DNA of 64,000 nucleotides from Myotis daubentonii (taxonomy: Eukaryota; Chordata; Mammalia; Chiroptera; Vespertilionidae), in the NCBI RefSeq assembly GCF_963259705.1, contig NC_081849.1, positions 61,538,093 to 61,602,092 of the forward strand, given 5' to 3'. Under the pieces are notes generated by a model that saw only the letters and a program-made list of their open reading frames with translations, ran no database searches and had not been told where the DNA came from. Positions 36,066 through 46,245 of this stretch are shown piece by piece (position 1 is the first letter of the stretch; each line of letters starts with the position of its first letter). The translations under genes were made by a program, and so were the position numbers.

Positions 36066-36542
36066 GAGGGCCTTCAGAAATGCAGACGGACGGAGTCAGA
36101 ACCTGCATTTCAGCAAGACCACCAGGTCTATCTGTACATTTGAAGTCATATACACTAGAAAATAGTGCACTGCGATGAATTATTTTTTAAGATAAGAGTC
36201 TCAGATGAGTTGGTTTCATACCACACACTATCACAGGTCTAGTTCAACTTCGCACGTGCACTTGTAGAGCTGAGGTGTTCCTCAGATGGACACAGCCACA
36301 TGAAACCAAAGGATTCCTGTGTTGAAAGACAAGGAAATGAAGCTAAATTGTTGCTGTTGGGACTCATGTCAATGAGGTAAAGTTAGCAGGACAGTTCCTG
36401 TACTCCATGAGGCCTGGGCAGGAAGCACCATTAAGTAAAAAAAATCTGTTGGCATCTGTTCCCACCAAGATTTCATGCCTAATTAGGTCAAACCCAGGAA
36501 GCCGAATCCTGCGCTGGGGAGAGAAGTGGTAAGCATCTAGGT
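36066..36542. other. Unassigned sequence
   Basis: No gene or repeat recognised. Confidence 0.5.
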
Positions 36543-37024
36543 CAGTGGTCGGCAAACCGCAGCTTGCGAGCCACATGCGGCTCTTTGGCCCCTTGAGTGT
36601 GGCTCTTCCACAAGATACTATGTGCAGGCACGCACGTACAGTGAGAAGTTGACTTAAAACTTTAAGTAAAGTTTATTAAGTTAATTTTAGGGAACGTTGT
36701 GGAGTGAAAGAAGATGTAGTGTCGAGGATTGAGAAAGGTATGTTGAGATGGTTTGGACATACAGAGAGGGTGAACGAAAGGAGCTAGACAAAACAAGTAT
36801 ACAAGACGAGTGTGGATGGGAGAGTTGGAAGGGGTCGACCTCAGCGAACATACCTCAATCAGATTGAGGACGTTTTTAGCAAAGGCCAGCTTAGGAGTAC
36901 CCTAATTAATAACAATGTACCTACCTATATAGTTTACGTTTAAAAAATTTGGCTCTCAAAAGAAATTTCAATCGTTGTACTGTTGATATCTGGCTCTGTT
37001 GACTAATGAGTTTGCCAACCACTG
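36543..37024 (+). mobile_element. 482-bp chimeric hAT element carrying a non-LTR reverse-transcriptase tail
   Basis: Termini are cagtggtcggcaaac at the left and gtttgccaaccactg at the right, inverted repeats matching at 14 of 15 bases. The 8-bp target duplication atctaggt is exact at 36535-36542 and 37025-37032. These features define a hAT-superfamily insertion. The outer parts (about 36543-36685 and 36902-37024) are non-coding and include repeated 'ggctct' words. The middle is unlike other MITEs in the window: it encodes the tail of a retrotransposon protein (see the next entry). The element has no transposase and must have been mobilised in trans. The exact duplication suggests a rather young insertion. 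I do not know whether this family has been catalogued with its internal cargo recognised. Confidence 0.9.
36686..36901 (+). pseudogene. Captured C-terminal fragment of a non-LTR retrotransposon ORF2 (invertebrate-type)
   Basis: One frame stays open for about 72 codons except for a single TAG at 36785-36787. In order it reads CGVKEDVVSRIEKGM, LRWFGHTERVNE, the stop, TKQVY, VGRGRPQ, and ends near QLRST. This succession (basic lead-in, LRWFGH, ER.NE, KQVY, GRGRP) is characteristic of the region after the reverse-transcriptase domain in jockey-like or similar arthropod non-LTR elements. It is not the L1 or L2 ORF2 end. There is no catalytic domain, no start and no downstream Cys motif, so it cannot function. 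The stop sits where the family has Leu, one base away. Assignment rests on recognised motifs, without a search. Confidence 0.8.
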
Positions 37025-38213
37025 ATCTAGGTAATCTCAGAAGCTACCACACGGGGGAGCTCTTGGTAACCTGAGAGATACCTATCAGTGGGTCCTGCAG
37101 GCTCAGGAACTGGGAGAGCATCACTCTTTTGCCTTTTATGAAGAAAAACTGTTGAGGAAAAAAATGTCCAACTCTATACCTCACACTGAAGAGAAAGGAC
37201 AAAATCAATTATACTCATTCTGACACCTGGAAGAAAAATTCACCTTAGAAAGAAGCCATATTCCATGTAAGGATGAAGGGTACAGACAGAATGCGCGCAC
37301 TTTCCTCCAATTACTGGTAAGAGGGTATTATTTGAGAGGCAATGAGAGGGTCTTTCTGTCCCCAGCACATTTACTAAGCCCTGAAATTCCACCATTCGAG
37401 AGTTATTCCGTTGAGTTAAGTCAATAGTTCTCGACGAGGGACAATTCTCCCCCTGGCCCCATGTTGAAATGGATTGCTAGGTCCCACTACCAGAGTCCGA
37501 TTCAGTAGGAACCAGAGAATGCACGAGAGTGGCTCACAGTCACAGGACACTCTCTAAATTCCCACGGCCTCGGAGAAAGCAAAGAGAAAGGCTCAGGGGC
37601 ACCAGCACCGCCCAGCTAGGACACACCAGCCTAGGTGAACGTGCCAACCGGGCCCTGCTCCCTCTGCTCCCACCTCACCATCCGTGGTCCCCACGTCCTC
37701 CGAACAGGCCTGGCTTTGTCGCTCCACCTCCCACCTCTCCCAACCTGCTCTGTGTAGAGTCCAGCCCTCCCCACTCGCCTCTCTGCACAGCCTACAGCCT
37801 GATCCCGCCTCCTGAGGTAGTGTTGTGCTCAGAAAAGCCCTTCCAGGGCTCTGGCCAGGCCAGCTGCAGCTGGCCCTGCATCCTGTGCTCAGGGCTCCAT
37901 CTTCCCTACCCACCTCAAGAGCTTGGGCGACAGTTCACTTCTTTCCATCCCGATGCACCACCATGTGCAAGTCCTGACCGGTTCTCACCTCATGTCTACA
38001 ACTTCTCCTACACTGTCCCTTCCCATACACCTCTCCCCTGCCAAGGAGCTATCCCACTAAACACGTAGGCAATTGCTCTCAACTCTCATGCACCAGAGTA
38101 AATGATAGGACTGGATTGTAACCTGTTCTTTCCAGCCACACTGGCCATGTGCACTCACAGGCCCTCCTCCCTGGGCCCCCATACAAGTAGGCGCCGGGGA
38201 ACTGAGATTTGCC
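37025..38213. other. Unassigned sequence
   Basis: No gene or confident repeat. The 179-codon open frame at 37529-38068 is Pro/Ser/Leu-rich with an overlapping opposite-strand frame and shows no domain. Confidence 0.5.
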
Positions 38214-38297
38214 GTCTCTGACTCCTGAGGAGCCACCTCTGACTCCTGAGGAGCCGCCTCTGACTCCTGAGGAGCCGCCTCTGACTCCTGAGCAGCT
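38214..38297. repeat. 21-bp minisatellite, four units
   Basis: The units start at 38214, 38235, 38256 and 38277. Each contains CTCTGACTCCTGAG, and the last differs at its end. The first three are nearly identical. On the minus strand a frame gives a repeated ESEAAPQ-like peptide, but nothing supports a gene. Confidence 0.9.
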
Positions 38298-39374
38298 GTC
38301 TCAGCCCCTCCCAGGCAGAGTCCCTGCAGCTCTGCTCCCTCCCTAATGGCCAAGGTATGAGAAAGGCTATAAATACGAAGTCAACATCATTATTGGTTTG
38401 TCTCTCCAACTATGCAGGGGAAGGGAAAACACACACACACAGGTCATTGATAATAAGAACTGCATTGATCAAGGGAAGATAAGAAAGAGAAAACATGGCC
38501 GGCTGCAAGGAACTCACGTCTGATTGGTCAGCACAAGCCCAGGTCTAACCCTTGCTGAAAATTAGAACAGATCGCTTGATAAGAGATCTTTCGGTTACAT
38601 GGTTTTTTGAAACTCTTATGCAGGAATAAAAATCCAAGCACATTTCATTATACATTTACCATATTGCCATTCTAAAATGGGAAAGATGATACAGGTAAAG
38701 AAATATAAAACTGAGCAAATTATACCAATACTGCCACCTGTTTGAGTAATTGGGATCAGGACTGTTCCAGAACACCCCCCTCCAATCCCCATAAATGGTT
38801 GCAGTCATCCTAACCCACCCTTGAGATAGGAAACCCATGAAAAGGAGGGACTACCCCACCCACAGGCCACCACAGGGACACTGCATAGGCGTCCGCCACA
38901 GCTGAAACAGGTGGCCGGCCCTGACCTCTGTTTCCCTCCTCCCTGGCCCTTCCTTGGCTCCCCTCCTGGGACCAGCTGCCCATGCATGTGGCCTCCGGCC
39001 CTGCCACCTGTCCAAGCAGATGCGATTTCCTCCTCCCGCCCCGCCCCACCCATCCTCCCGCAGTGGGGAATTCCTTCTGCAGGTTTCCTGCGGGGGCCGT
39101 CCATTTCAAAATGTTTAACTGGGAGGAAAAGAAAGGAAGGGCTTCATTATCTCTAAGCCATCACCTTCAGGAACACACCTCCCTGCACCTGCGACCCCAG
39201 GAGTCAGAGCAAAGGCCAGTGTCCTTGGACGACCTGCTCACTGAGTGGCTCCTTCCCATGGACAGTGGGGTCAGTGTTTGAATCGGAGTCCCCACCCTCC
39301 TGCTCCTCACCCCCACGGTGCTGCACTTCGCCCTCTTTCAAAATGTTAAATTCAATCTTGAAATGGAGAGCCGG
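38298..39374. other. Unassigned sequence
   Basis: No gene recognised. A short CA run lies near 38432-38441. A C-rich stretch (38920-39060) has overlapping accidental frames. Confidence 0.5.
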
Positions 39375-39635
39375 GGGAGGGGGGGGTAAATAAACCCCTT
39401 TGCAGATTAAGATGTACAACTTGCCAGTTAAAGAAAGTCATGGGGCTGTAAGGGACAGCCTGGGAATAGAGTCAATAGCATTGTGATAACTGTATATGGT
39501 GCCAGGTGGGTACTTGACTTATCGGGGTGATCACTTCTTAACTTAGGTACATGTCCAATCACTATGGTGTACACCTGAAACTAATATAATATTGTATACC
39601 AACTGATATTGCAAAAAATAAAATAAATAACCCTT
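39375..39635 (+). repeat. L1 3' UTR with A-rich tail
   Basis: 'gattaagatgtacaacttgcc', 'gtcatggggctgtaaggg', 'ggtgatcacttcttaac', 'tacacctgaaactaatata' and 'aataaaataaataa' follow the 3' UTR of Laurasiatherian L1 elements. Confidence 0.85.
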
Positions 39636-40389
39636 TTGCTGGGACAAAAGGAGGAGATGGGAACTAAGGCTCATGACAGGCCTCGCCATGCTTGCGAAGC
39701 GTCATCCCAGCAGCCCCGTGAGAGGAAACCACTGTTGACTGCTGCCCCGCAGGGCAGAAGCAGCGAGGGGACACAGCACACACAGGCTGGAACTGCCCGG
39801 CCTGTCCCTAACTTCCCAAGCACCTGGGCCAGCACCTGCAAAGGCAGAGCCGAGAGGGGTCCTAGAGAAAAGCCCACCAGGTTCCCATTTTGCCAGGGAC
39901 AAGTACCCAAGTGGATCACAAAGTTGAGTGAAAGGGAAAATGGTGAGCAGTTGCCGGGACCTGGGTCACAGGACCTCAGACACGTTTTCTCATCCACATA
40001 TTGCTGCTGCTTCTTACCCAAGGCTTTTTATTGAGAATGAACATTCATAGAACTGGCAACAGCGCCACCTGCCGTTCAGAACCGGTTCGAATCTGTAAAA
40101 AGAAAGCAGAAAAAGGGAGTACTCCACAAACGCAGAATCACCTGCTGCTATCTTTCTATTTGTTGTTTTGGGGTTTCCAATATTAGGGAAGCTCTTGTTC
40201 TAGTTAATAACATAATTTTACTGGTAGTTATTACAACATTCTTAAAGCAGTTTTCAGAGAGCGTAATATAGCCAAAGCATAATACTTAAACAGAATTAAA
40301 CTCTCCTCGTACTGTAAATTGACCCTTCCTCTCTCTATAAGGGTGTAGACTCTCAGTAAACATAGTTCATATGTCTAATTGTAGGACAT
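39636..40389. other. Unassigned sequence
   Basis: No gene or confident repeat. The second half is AT-rich. Confidence 0.5.
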
Positions 40390-40970
40390 TGTTGTGAGTT
40401 GAGTTGTGTCCTCCAAAAAGATGTTGAAGTCCTAGCCCCCAGTACCCGTGACTGTGACCTTAATGGGAAATAGGGTCTTCACAGATGATCAAGTCAATAT
40501 GAGGCTGTAGGGTGGACCCTAACCCAATGGGACTGGTGTCCTGTAACCAGGGGAAATCTGGACACGGAGGCAGACACGTGCACAAGGGGAATAGAATAGA
40601 ATAGAATAGAATAGAATAGAATAGAATAGAACAGAACAGAACAGAACAGAATAGAATAGAATAGAATAGAATAGAATAGAATAGAATAGAATAGAATAGA
40701 ATAGAATAGAATAGAATAGAATAGAATAGAATAGAATAGAAGGCATGGGTCAGGGTAGTATGTTACAAGCCAAGAAAGGCCCAGGATGGCCAGCAAATGA
40801 CAAGAAGCAAGGAGGGAGGCATGGAACAGATCATTTTCCAAGAAGAAACCAACGCTGCTGCCTCCTACCTCCCTTCCCCCCACCCCAGAACTGGGAGACA
40901 ATAGCTTTCTGTTGTCCTCAGCCATCCAGTTTGTGGGACTTTGTGGTGGCAGCCCTAGCAAACTAATACA
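40390..40970 (+). repeat. ERVL-MaLR solo LTR (MLT1/MST-like) containing a pentanucleotide array
   Basis: It starts tgttgtgagttgagttgtg and ends agcaaactaataca, the TG...CA ends of a MaLR LTR. Between them lie 'gaagtcctagcccccagtac', 'aatgggactggtgtcctg' and 'ccatccagtttgtgggac'. The flanks gacat (40385-40389) and ggcat (40971-40975) look like an aged 5-bp duplication. It is an old solo LTR of retroviral-like origin, with no gag, pol or env sequence. The tandem array at 40590-40739 has expanded inside it. Confidence 0.88.
40590..40739. repeat. (AATAG)30 array with an internal (AACAG)4 block
   Basis: Thirty 5-bp units: eight AATAG, four AACAG at 40630-40649, then eighteen AATAG. Because 5 is not a multiple of 3, all frames on the reverse strand repeat Phe-Tyr-Ser-Ile-Leu and stay open. 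This explains the long open frames at 40494-41051; they are not genes. Confidence 0.97.
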
Positions 40971-41049
40971 GGCATCAATTACAATGGGAAGAGTCTGCTT
41001 ATATTGCAGCCTCCACGGGATAGAAGCATTTGTGATACAACCAAAGAGC

Positions 41050-41170
41050 ACTAACCAGCTGTGTGCATGTAAAGCTCAATGATGCCCAGCAACTTACCCC
41101 ATTGCCTTGTCTATAAAATGAAACTCTACTCTCCTCAGCATTGATATGCGTCCGTGATAAGCACAGGCAT
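41050..41170 (+). repeat. MIR remnant
   Basis: 'cagcaacttaccccattgcc' and 'tgtctataaaatgaaactc' represent the forward MIR core. Confidence 0.6.
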
Positions 41171-41362
41171 GGAAACATGGCCTTTGAATTGGAAAGAGTG
41201 ACAATTATACAGTCTTATCACAAGGAATGTGATATCATCAGACCCACGCATGGACAGACCCTGCTCAGACGAGGTCACTTATGTGCCCCCGCAACCACCT
41301 TCCTATATGCCTTGGGAGGCTGACCAGTAGGAAATGCATCAATGGCCCCTATCTCTCTCTTT

Positions 41363-41575
41363 TGTAAAATATGTTTTTATTGATTTCAGAGAAGAATGGA
41401 GTGGAAAAGAGAGATTGAAACATCAGTGATGAGACAGAATCATTGGTCGGCTGCCTCCTGCATGACACCTACTGGGGATCGAGGCCACAACCTGGGCATG
41501 TGCCCTGACCGGAAATCTAACCATGACTTCCTGCTTTATAGGTTGATGCTCAACCACTGAGCACACTGGCCGGGC
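41363..41575 (-). mobile_element. Ves SINE
   Basis: Minus-strand copy: tail 'aaaatatgtttttattgatttc', 'gaatcattggtcggctgcctcc', B-box region reversed and head 'tcaaccactgagcacactggcc'. Flanks 'tggcccctatctctctctttt' and 'tggcccctttctctttt' suggest a decayed duplication. Subtype with 'gttgatgctcaaccactgag' (the plus-sense GTGGTTGAGCATCAAC head). Confidence 0.9.
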
Positions 41576-42189
41576 TGGCCCCTTTCTCTTTTGCTATCGG
41601 TTGGGAATAGCCAAGGGGGGCACCAGCAGGAGATCAGAGGGCAGGAGAAGAGACTGTTGAGTCAAATGAGGAGCTGCCTGCATCTATAGAAGCCTTCAGC
41701 TACTCTCTCAGAATTCCAGCAGTTCTGGCCTCCCATTGTCCCTTCAGGTCCAGAATGTAACAGCACCATGCAAGGGCTAACTCTGCCTACACCCCGGTAA
41801 ACAATTCCCTCAGTAAACTCTCCTCACAGTCTCCAGTTTAAGTATGTCTTCTTTGGCCTGCCAGGAGCCTGACTCAGCAGTTAGTTTAGAAAGTGGTCCT
41901 AGAAAACAGCCTCAAGATGCAATTGTGGGAATGCTCTGCTCGTGTATTTGAGGACTCCAAGGATAGGCTCCTGTGCTGAGGGAAACAGGACACAGGAAAT
42001 TCATGCCCTGCAGGGCTGCCATGATTACCTGAGTCATTCACCAGTGCTCCCAGAAGCTGGGATACAAGTGAGCGTGAGACATCGGGAAGGCAAGCTATTG
42101 TGGTCCTTCTGACCACAGGAAAGGCAGTGATTGTGGCAGAGCAGCAACACAAAGGCATGGGAATACTGTCCCAGCATAAAAAGGAAGGC
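41576..42189. other. Unassigned sequence
   Basis: No gene or confident repeat. Confidence 0.5.
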
Positions 42190-42610
42190 GATCCTGCCAT
42201 TTGTAACAACATAGGTGGACTTCAAGTGAATTACGCTCTGTGAAATAAGTCAAGCAAAGATACTATAGGATGTCACTTACATGTGGAATTGAAAAAGAAA
42301 TGAACTCACAGAAACAAATCAGATTTGTGGTTGCCATGGGGTGGGGAGGAGAACTGAGTGAAGATGGTGAAAAGGTACTTTCTGGGGATTTCATACCCAG
42401 CGTGGTGACTGTGGTTAACAATACTGTGTTGTATATTTGAAAGTTGCTAAGAGAGATCTTCAAAGTTTTTATCACAAGGAAAAATATCGTAAACTATGCA
42501 AGGTGATGGATGATAACTTATGTAGCAATCATTTCACATATCAAACCATTAAATTGTACACCTTAAATATAAATAATATATCAATTATAGCTCAGTAAAA
42601 CTGGAGAGAG
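42190..42610 (+). repeat. L1 3' end and 3' UTR
   Basis: 'gtgaaataagtcaagcaaag', 'tgtcacttacatgtggaa', 'gtggttgccatggggtgg', 'gtataatatttga'-like 'ttgtatatttgaaagttgc', 'aaattgtacaccttaaata' and 'tcaattatagctcagtaaaac' give the L1 3' terminus in consensus order. Confidence 0.88.
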
Positions 42611-42619
42611 TAGACCATA

Positions 42620-42932
42620 CAGTCAACTCAAACAACACTGGTTTGAAGTGGCTCCACTTATATGCAATATTTTTCAATAAATAGTATAGTACTAAAAATG
42701 TGTTTCCTCTTATGATTTTCTTAACATTTTCTTTTCTCTAGCTTACTTTATTGTAAGAATACAGTATATAATGCGTATAACATACAAAAATATGTGCTAA
42801 TCAATGGCTTCTAGTCAACAGTAGGCTATCAGCCAGTTAAGTGTTGGGGGAATCAAAAGTTCTACTTACATTTTCACCTATCAGGGGTTGGGAGCTGGCA
42901 CCCCGAACCCTGGCATTGTTCAGAGTGGACTG
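42620..42932 (+). mobile_element. Tigger-type (pogo) MITE, complete, 313 bp
   Basis: Terminal inverted repeats start cagtcaactcaaacaac and end gttcagagtggactg, with TA on both sides (42618-42619 and 42933-42934), the duplication expected of pogo/Tc1-mariner elements. The body ('gcttactttattgtaagaat', 'gtcaacagtaggctatcag', 'gttgggggaatcaaaag') matches the old mammalian MER8/Tigger2-like MITE. Non-coding. Confidence 0.88.
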
Positions 42933-43404
42933 TAAGTTGCAGTTTCTCCCATCAAGAGGTAAGAGTACTCTTCTACCCTGATTCTGGTCTCAGCCATCCA
43001 CTTCTTAGGCCATTGGGATATTAACAAATGTGACAAACAGAGCTGTAGATGTTTGGGGTTTGCCTTCTCTCACTGCTTTTGGCAGCCCTTGGGCCTCCAT
43101 GTGATGACACCTGGACCAACCTCCTGGGAGATGAGACCACAAGAAGCGAGGCCCGGCCCCTCCAGGCATCCCCATCATCCCAGCTAAAGCCCGGACGTGG
43201 CATCCTAGATCATCCAAGGCTTGGCAAGCTGCTCAGGGCTGGCCAGAGTGACCAGATGACCCACAGATCTGTGAGCCAAGAAAATGACTTTCCTTGAGCC
43301 AGTCTGTTCCGGGTGATTCACAACACTTCAAAGATTACCTGAAATAGGAAGTCCCCTGGCCATTTTCGAAGGCACAATGGAATGGTTGAGTTAAAAGAGA
43401 AGTA
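42933..43404. other. Unassigned sequence
   Basis: No gene or confident repeat. Confidence 0.5.
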
Positions 43405-44090
43405 TGTGATACTCATTTAAAAACTGTTGATTTTATTGATAAGGACTTTAAAATGCAAGCCAAAGTCACGCTTCTGAAAATATGGACTTTAAATTTTATT
43501 GACTCAGTACTAAATTTAGATGCTGTATTAAGTAAAATTAGTGATACAAGACAAATGATGTTCTTGAAAGCATCAAAGCAATTAAAAAACTCTTTGAAGA
43601 AAACCAGTAATTATGTTTACCTAAGATCTGTTATTGATGCTAAGCAAATTGCAGAGTCTCTTGATTTTGACACCAACTTTTCTATTATTAAAACAATAAA
43701 CAGAGAAAGATCTTCACTTGAAAATCTTATGATTAGGCCTTCCATGACCCAAAACTCAATTTTAGGATCAATTTCTTTTTCTACATTACATATAGTAATT
43801 TCATTGTTAAAAGAAGGTTTAGCCCAGCCGGCGTGGCTCAGTGGTTGGTCACAGGTTGATTCCCACTCAGGGCATATGCCCTGGGTTGCAGGCTCACTCC
43901 CCAGTGTGGGGTGTTCAGGAGGCAGCTGATCAATGGTTCTGTGTTTCTCTCTCTCTCTTCCTCTCCTTTCCTCTCTGAAATCAGTAAAAATATATGTATT
44001 TTTAAAAGACAGGTTTACAATAATGAAAGAATATCACAGATATCCCAGTTTTCTGGATAATGTATAATTAGAAAAATTAAGATAGAGATA
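43405..44090 (+). pseudogene. Transposase-like coding relic (hAT/ZMYM-type, tentative), split by a SINE
   Basis: An open frame from about 43417 to the SINE at 43822 has natural-looking protein composition. Motifs include VDFIDKDFKMQAKV, YVYLRSVIDAKQIAESL, a RERSSLENLM segment and SMTQNSILGSISFSTL. After the SINE (43822-44003) the same sense continues with EYHRYPSFLDNV and a stop. The 'DAKQIAESL...F....R' pattern resembles the middle of hAT-type transposases of the DUF4371/ZMYM1-like group. It lacks a start, a zinc finger and the C-terminal dimerisation domain. It could instead be a retrocopy of a host gene derived from such a transposase. Family assignment is weak; the coding origin is more secure. 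Confidence 0.5.
43822..44003 (+). mobile_element. Ves SINE with shortened head
   Basis: Starts gcccagccggcgtggctcag and ends in an A/T-rich tail. About 30 bases are missing between 'gtggttg' and the B-box region, removing the segment that usually reads 'agcatcaacctatgaacc'. The flanks aaaagaaggttta (43809-43821) and aaaagacaggttta (44004-44017) are a target duplication differing by one base insertion. It interrupts the transposase-like relic, so it is younger. Confidence 0.9.
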
Positions 44091-44517
44091 AGCTACTTTA
44101 ATTATACAGTATACCACTACTTTTGAATGTCAAACTTGTTATTGAAATTAACTTATAAAATTGAAATTAACTTATTACTTGGGAGATGTGATATTGATGG
44201 GTCGCCATGCATGAGAGACTGAAAACTTTAAATTACTGTCTAAATTCTCATATGCATCTATTTTAGGCATTACAGTATATTCACAGAAATAATTCACCAG
44301 AAATTTCCTAATACTTTTGTAACTTTCAGCCTATAGTTAACTTGGACAGTGGGGAATATAGTCCATGAGGAATATAACCTCTTAAAATTACATTTTATTA
44401 AAAAACTACCAAAGTTAATACTATATCTGAGATTATAATATCACAGAAAGACTGTCAAATAGAACCATTATCTCTGTAGCAAGTGAGCTATTGGAGCAAG
44501 TAATCATTGAAATGGCC

Positions 44518-44572
44518 AAGAAAACCAGTGATTATGCTTATCCAAGATCTGTTATTGATGCTAAACAAATTG
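44518..44572 (+). pseudogene. Second copy of the transposase-like segment
   Basis: 55 bases match 43597-43651 at 50 positions; all five differences are transitions. It encodes KKTSDYAYPRSVIDAKQI, parallel to KKTSNYVYLRSVIDAKQI upstream. Sequences on either side do not match the first copy, so this is a fragmentary duplicate or a piece of another copy of the same element. Confidence 0.7.
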
Positions 44573-45099
44573 TGAAAGCAACCAAGTATATTCAAACAAA
44601 GTATTACATAATAGTGATATTGAATTCCTAATTATTCTGATGAAAATTGTAGGCTTCCTATTAATGGATTATCAATAATTTTATTTAATTTATGAAGAAC
44701 TAATATAAACTTTTTGGTATACTGTAATATTATTGAAATAATTTGTATTATAAAAATTAAAAATATGCTCATTTAAAACATGATTTTAATTGAGTAAAGG
44801 CATATTTTTCTAATCTAGACAAAGGCACTAATTAAGGCCACCAGTATTCTAAAACTCACCCAGTCTAACCAAGACATGGGTCCTTACACCAGAGTGTCTT
44901 TCTTGACACCACGTATGAGAAGGATGGATCATTCTCTACCTCTACTGCACCCCAGCTTCCTCAGGGATCCAATTTCATGTGGTCTGTGAACTCCCCTAAG
45001 GTGGTTCCAAAGTCTGGATGCATATGCCTTTGAACCCTTTTCCCCAGGGCACTGTCCATGCCTCTAAAAGACCAAGGACCAAGTATTTCAGGCTGCAGC
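44573..45099. other. Unassigned AT-rich sequence
   Basis: No gene or confident repeat. 44600-44800 is very AT-rich. Confidence 0.5.
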
Positions 45100-45292
45100 A
45101 GGGGTTCTCACATTTTAGCACCTGTTACAATTACCTGGAGGGCTTATTAAACCACAGATTACTGGACACACCCCCAGAGTTTCTAACTCAGCAGATCTGG
45201 AGTGGGGCTCAAGGATGTGCATTTCTAACAAGTACTCTGGGGACGCTGTTGCTGCCGTTCTAGAAACTACATTTGAAAACCAAATGGGCTGA
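45100..45292 (-). repeat. hAT-Charlie MITE remnant (MER5A-like)
   Basis: 'ggttctcacattttagcacc', 'acctggagggcttattaaac', 'ccagagtttctaactcagc' and 'gtgcatttctaacaagtac' are the MER5A-type blocks, nearly end to end. Confidence 0.8.
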
Positions 45293-46021
45293 ACTCTGTG
45301 TAAACGGCTCCAGTCTTTACCAGCAGAGGGCAAGGCCCCATGTAGCCCAATGGGTGTCAATAGCACATTTCACCACTAGGTGACAGCACCTACACACAAA
45401 TCTCTACATTCAGGTCTCCCATAAAATAAAAACAATCACAAAAGCAAGATAAGAAAGCCAAGTGAACAACGTCTTTCTACAAGGTGGCTGATAACCCAAT
45501 GCTGACAAATGATTAAAATGTTATCTCTTAAGAATATATACCCATCTAAGTCAGGCTTGAGGGAGGAGCAAAATACACCACCTGGCAGAAAAAGAAGCTG
45601 GATGCTGTGTTTCCTCTGGTGTTGCCTCTGGCTCCTGGACTGACGCCCCTCGATGGGATTTCATACTTCCCTGTCTGCTGACTTGGAAATGTCCCTCTGT
45701 GGAAAGTCCTGGGCTGGATGCTGCAAAATTACCCAAGGAGCTCATTAACATGCAGAGCCCTCTCCCTCCACCCCCACCGCCCCCCACCACCACCCCCGTT
45801 CTAATTAAGCAAATCTTGGGTTAGGCGCAGGCGTATTTTTAACTGGTGTCCCAGTCAATTCTGAGGCACAGCCATGTTTTGGCCACTTGCATGTATGTGT
45901 TAAATAGACACCGTCCAATGCTCAGGCATGGATATGTGTATATTCCCGCCTTTCACAAAGGGGCTCTTTCTAGGTCCAGATGTCACGAGTCCCATTCCCA
46001 AAAGCAGGAGAGCGCATTGTC
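45293..46021. other. Mostly unassigned; hAT-Charlie remnant at about 45705-45875
   Basis: 'ggagctcattaacatgcag' through 'gtatttttaactggtgtccc' looks like a second, weaker MER58-type remnant, interrupted by a CCACC-rich patch (45768-45797). The rest is unassigned. Confidence 0.45.
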
Positions 46022-46245
46022 CGGCCCAGAGGCTACCAGCCACCTGAGGCTCCGAGACCCTGAAATTGGGCTGTGAGCTGAGATGTACGATCAGTGTCAA
46101 GTAACACCCGATTTCAAACACTCGGGCCGGGGACGGGGGAGAATGTAAGGTATTTTTAATGTGGCTACTAGAAAAATTAAATTACATTTGTGGCTCACAA
46201 TCCATTTCTGTTGGGCAGCACTGGTTAGAGGATGTAGATACCAAG
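46022..46245 (+). repeat. hAT-Charlie-type MITE remnant
   Basis: 'gaggctaccagccacctgagg', 'gagctgagatgtacgatc', 'gtatttttaatgtggctac', 'aaattaaattacatttgtggc' and 'tttctgttgggcagcactgg' match an old MITE whose ends carry 'tggacagcgctg'-like sequence. Confidence 0.7.

Noticed and set aside
37529..38068. 179-codon plus-strand open frame
   Set aside because: Pro/Ser-rich, no domain, with an overlapping reverse frame.
40494..41051. 185-codon minus-strand open frame with Phe-Tyr-Ser-Ile-Leu repeats
   Set aside because: It is the translation of an AATAG pentanucleotide array inside a solo LTR; the unit length makes every reverse frame open.
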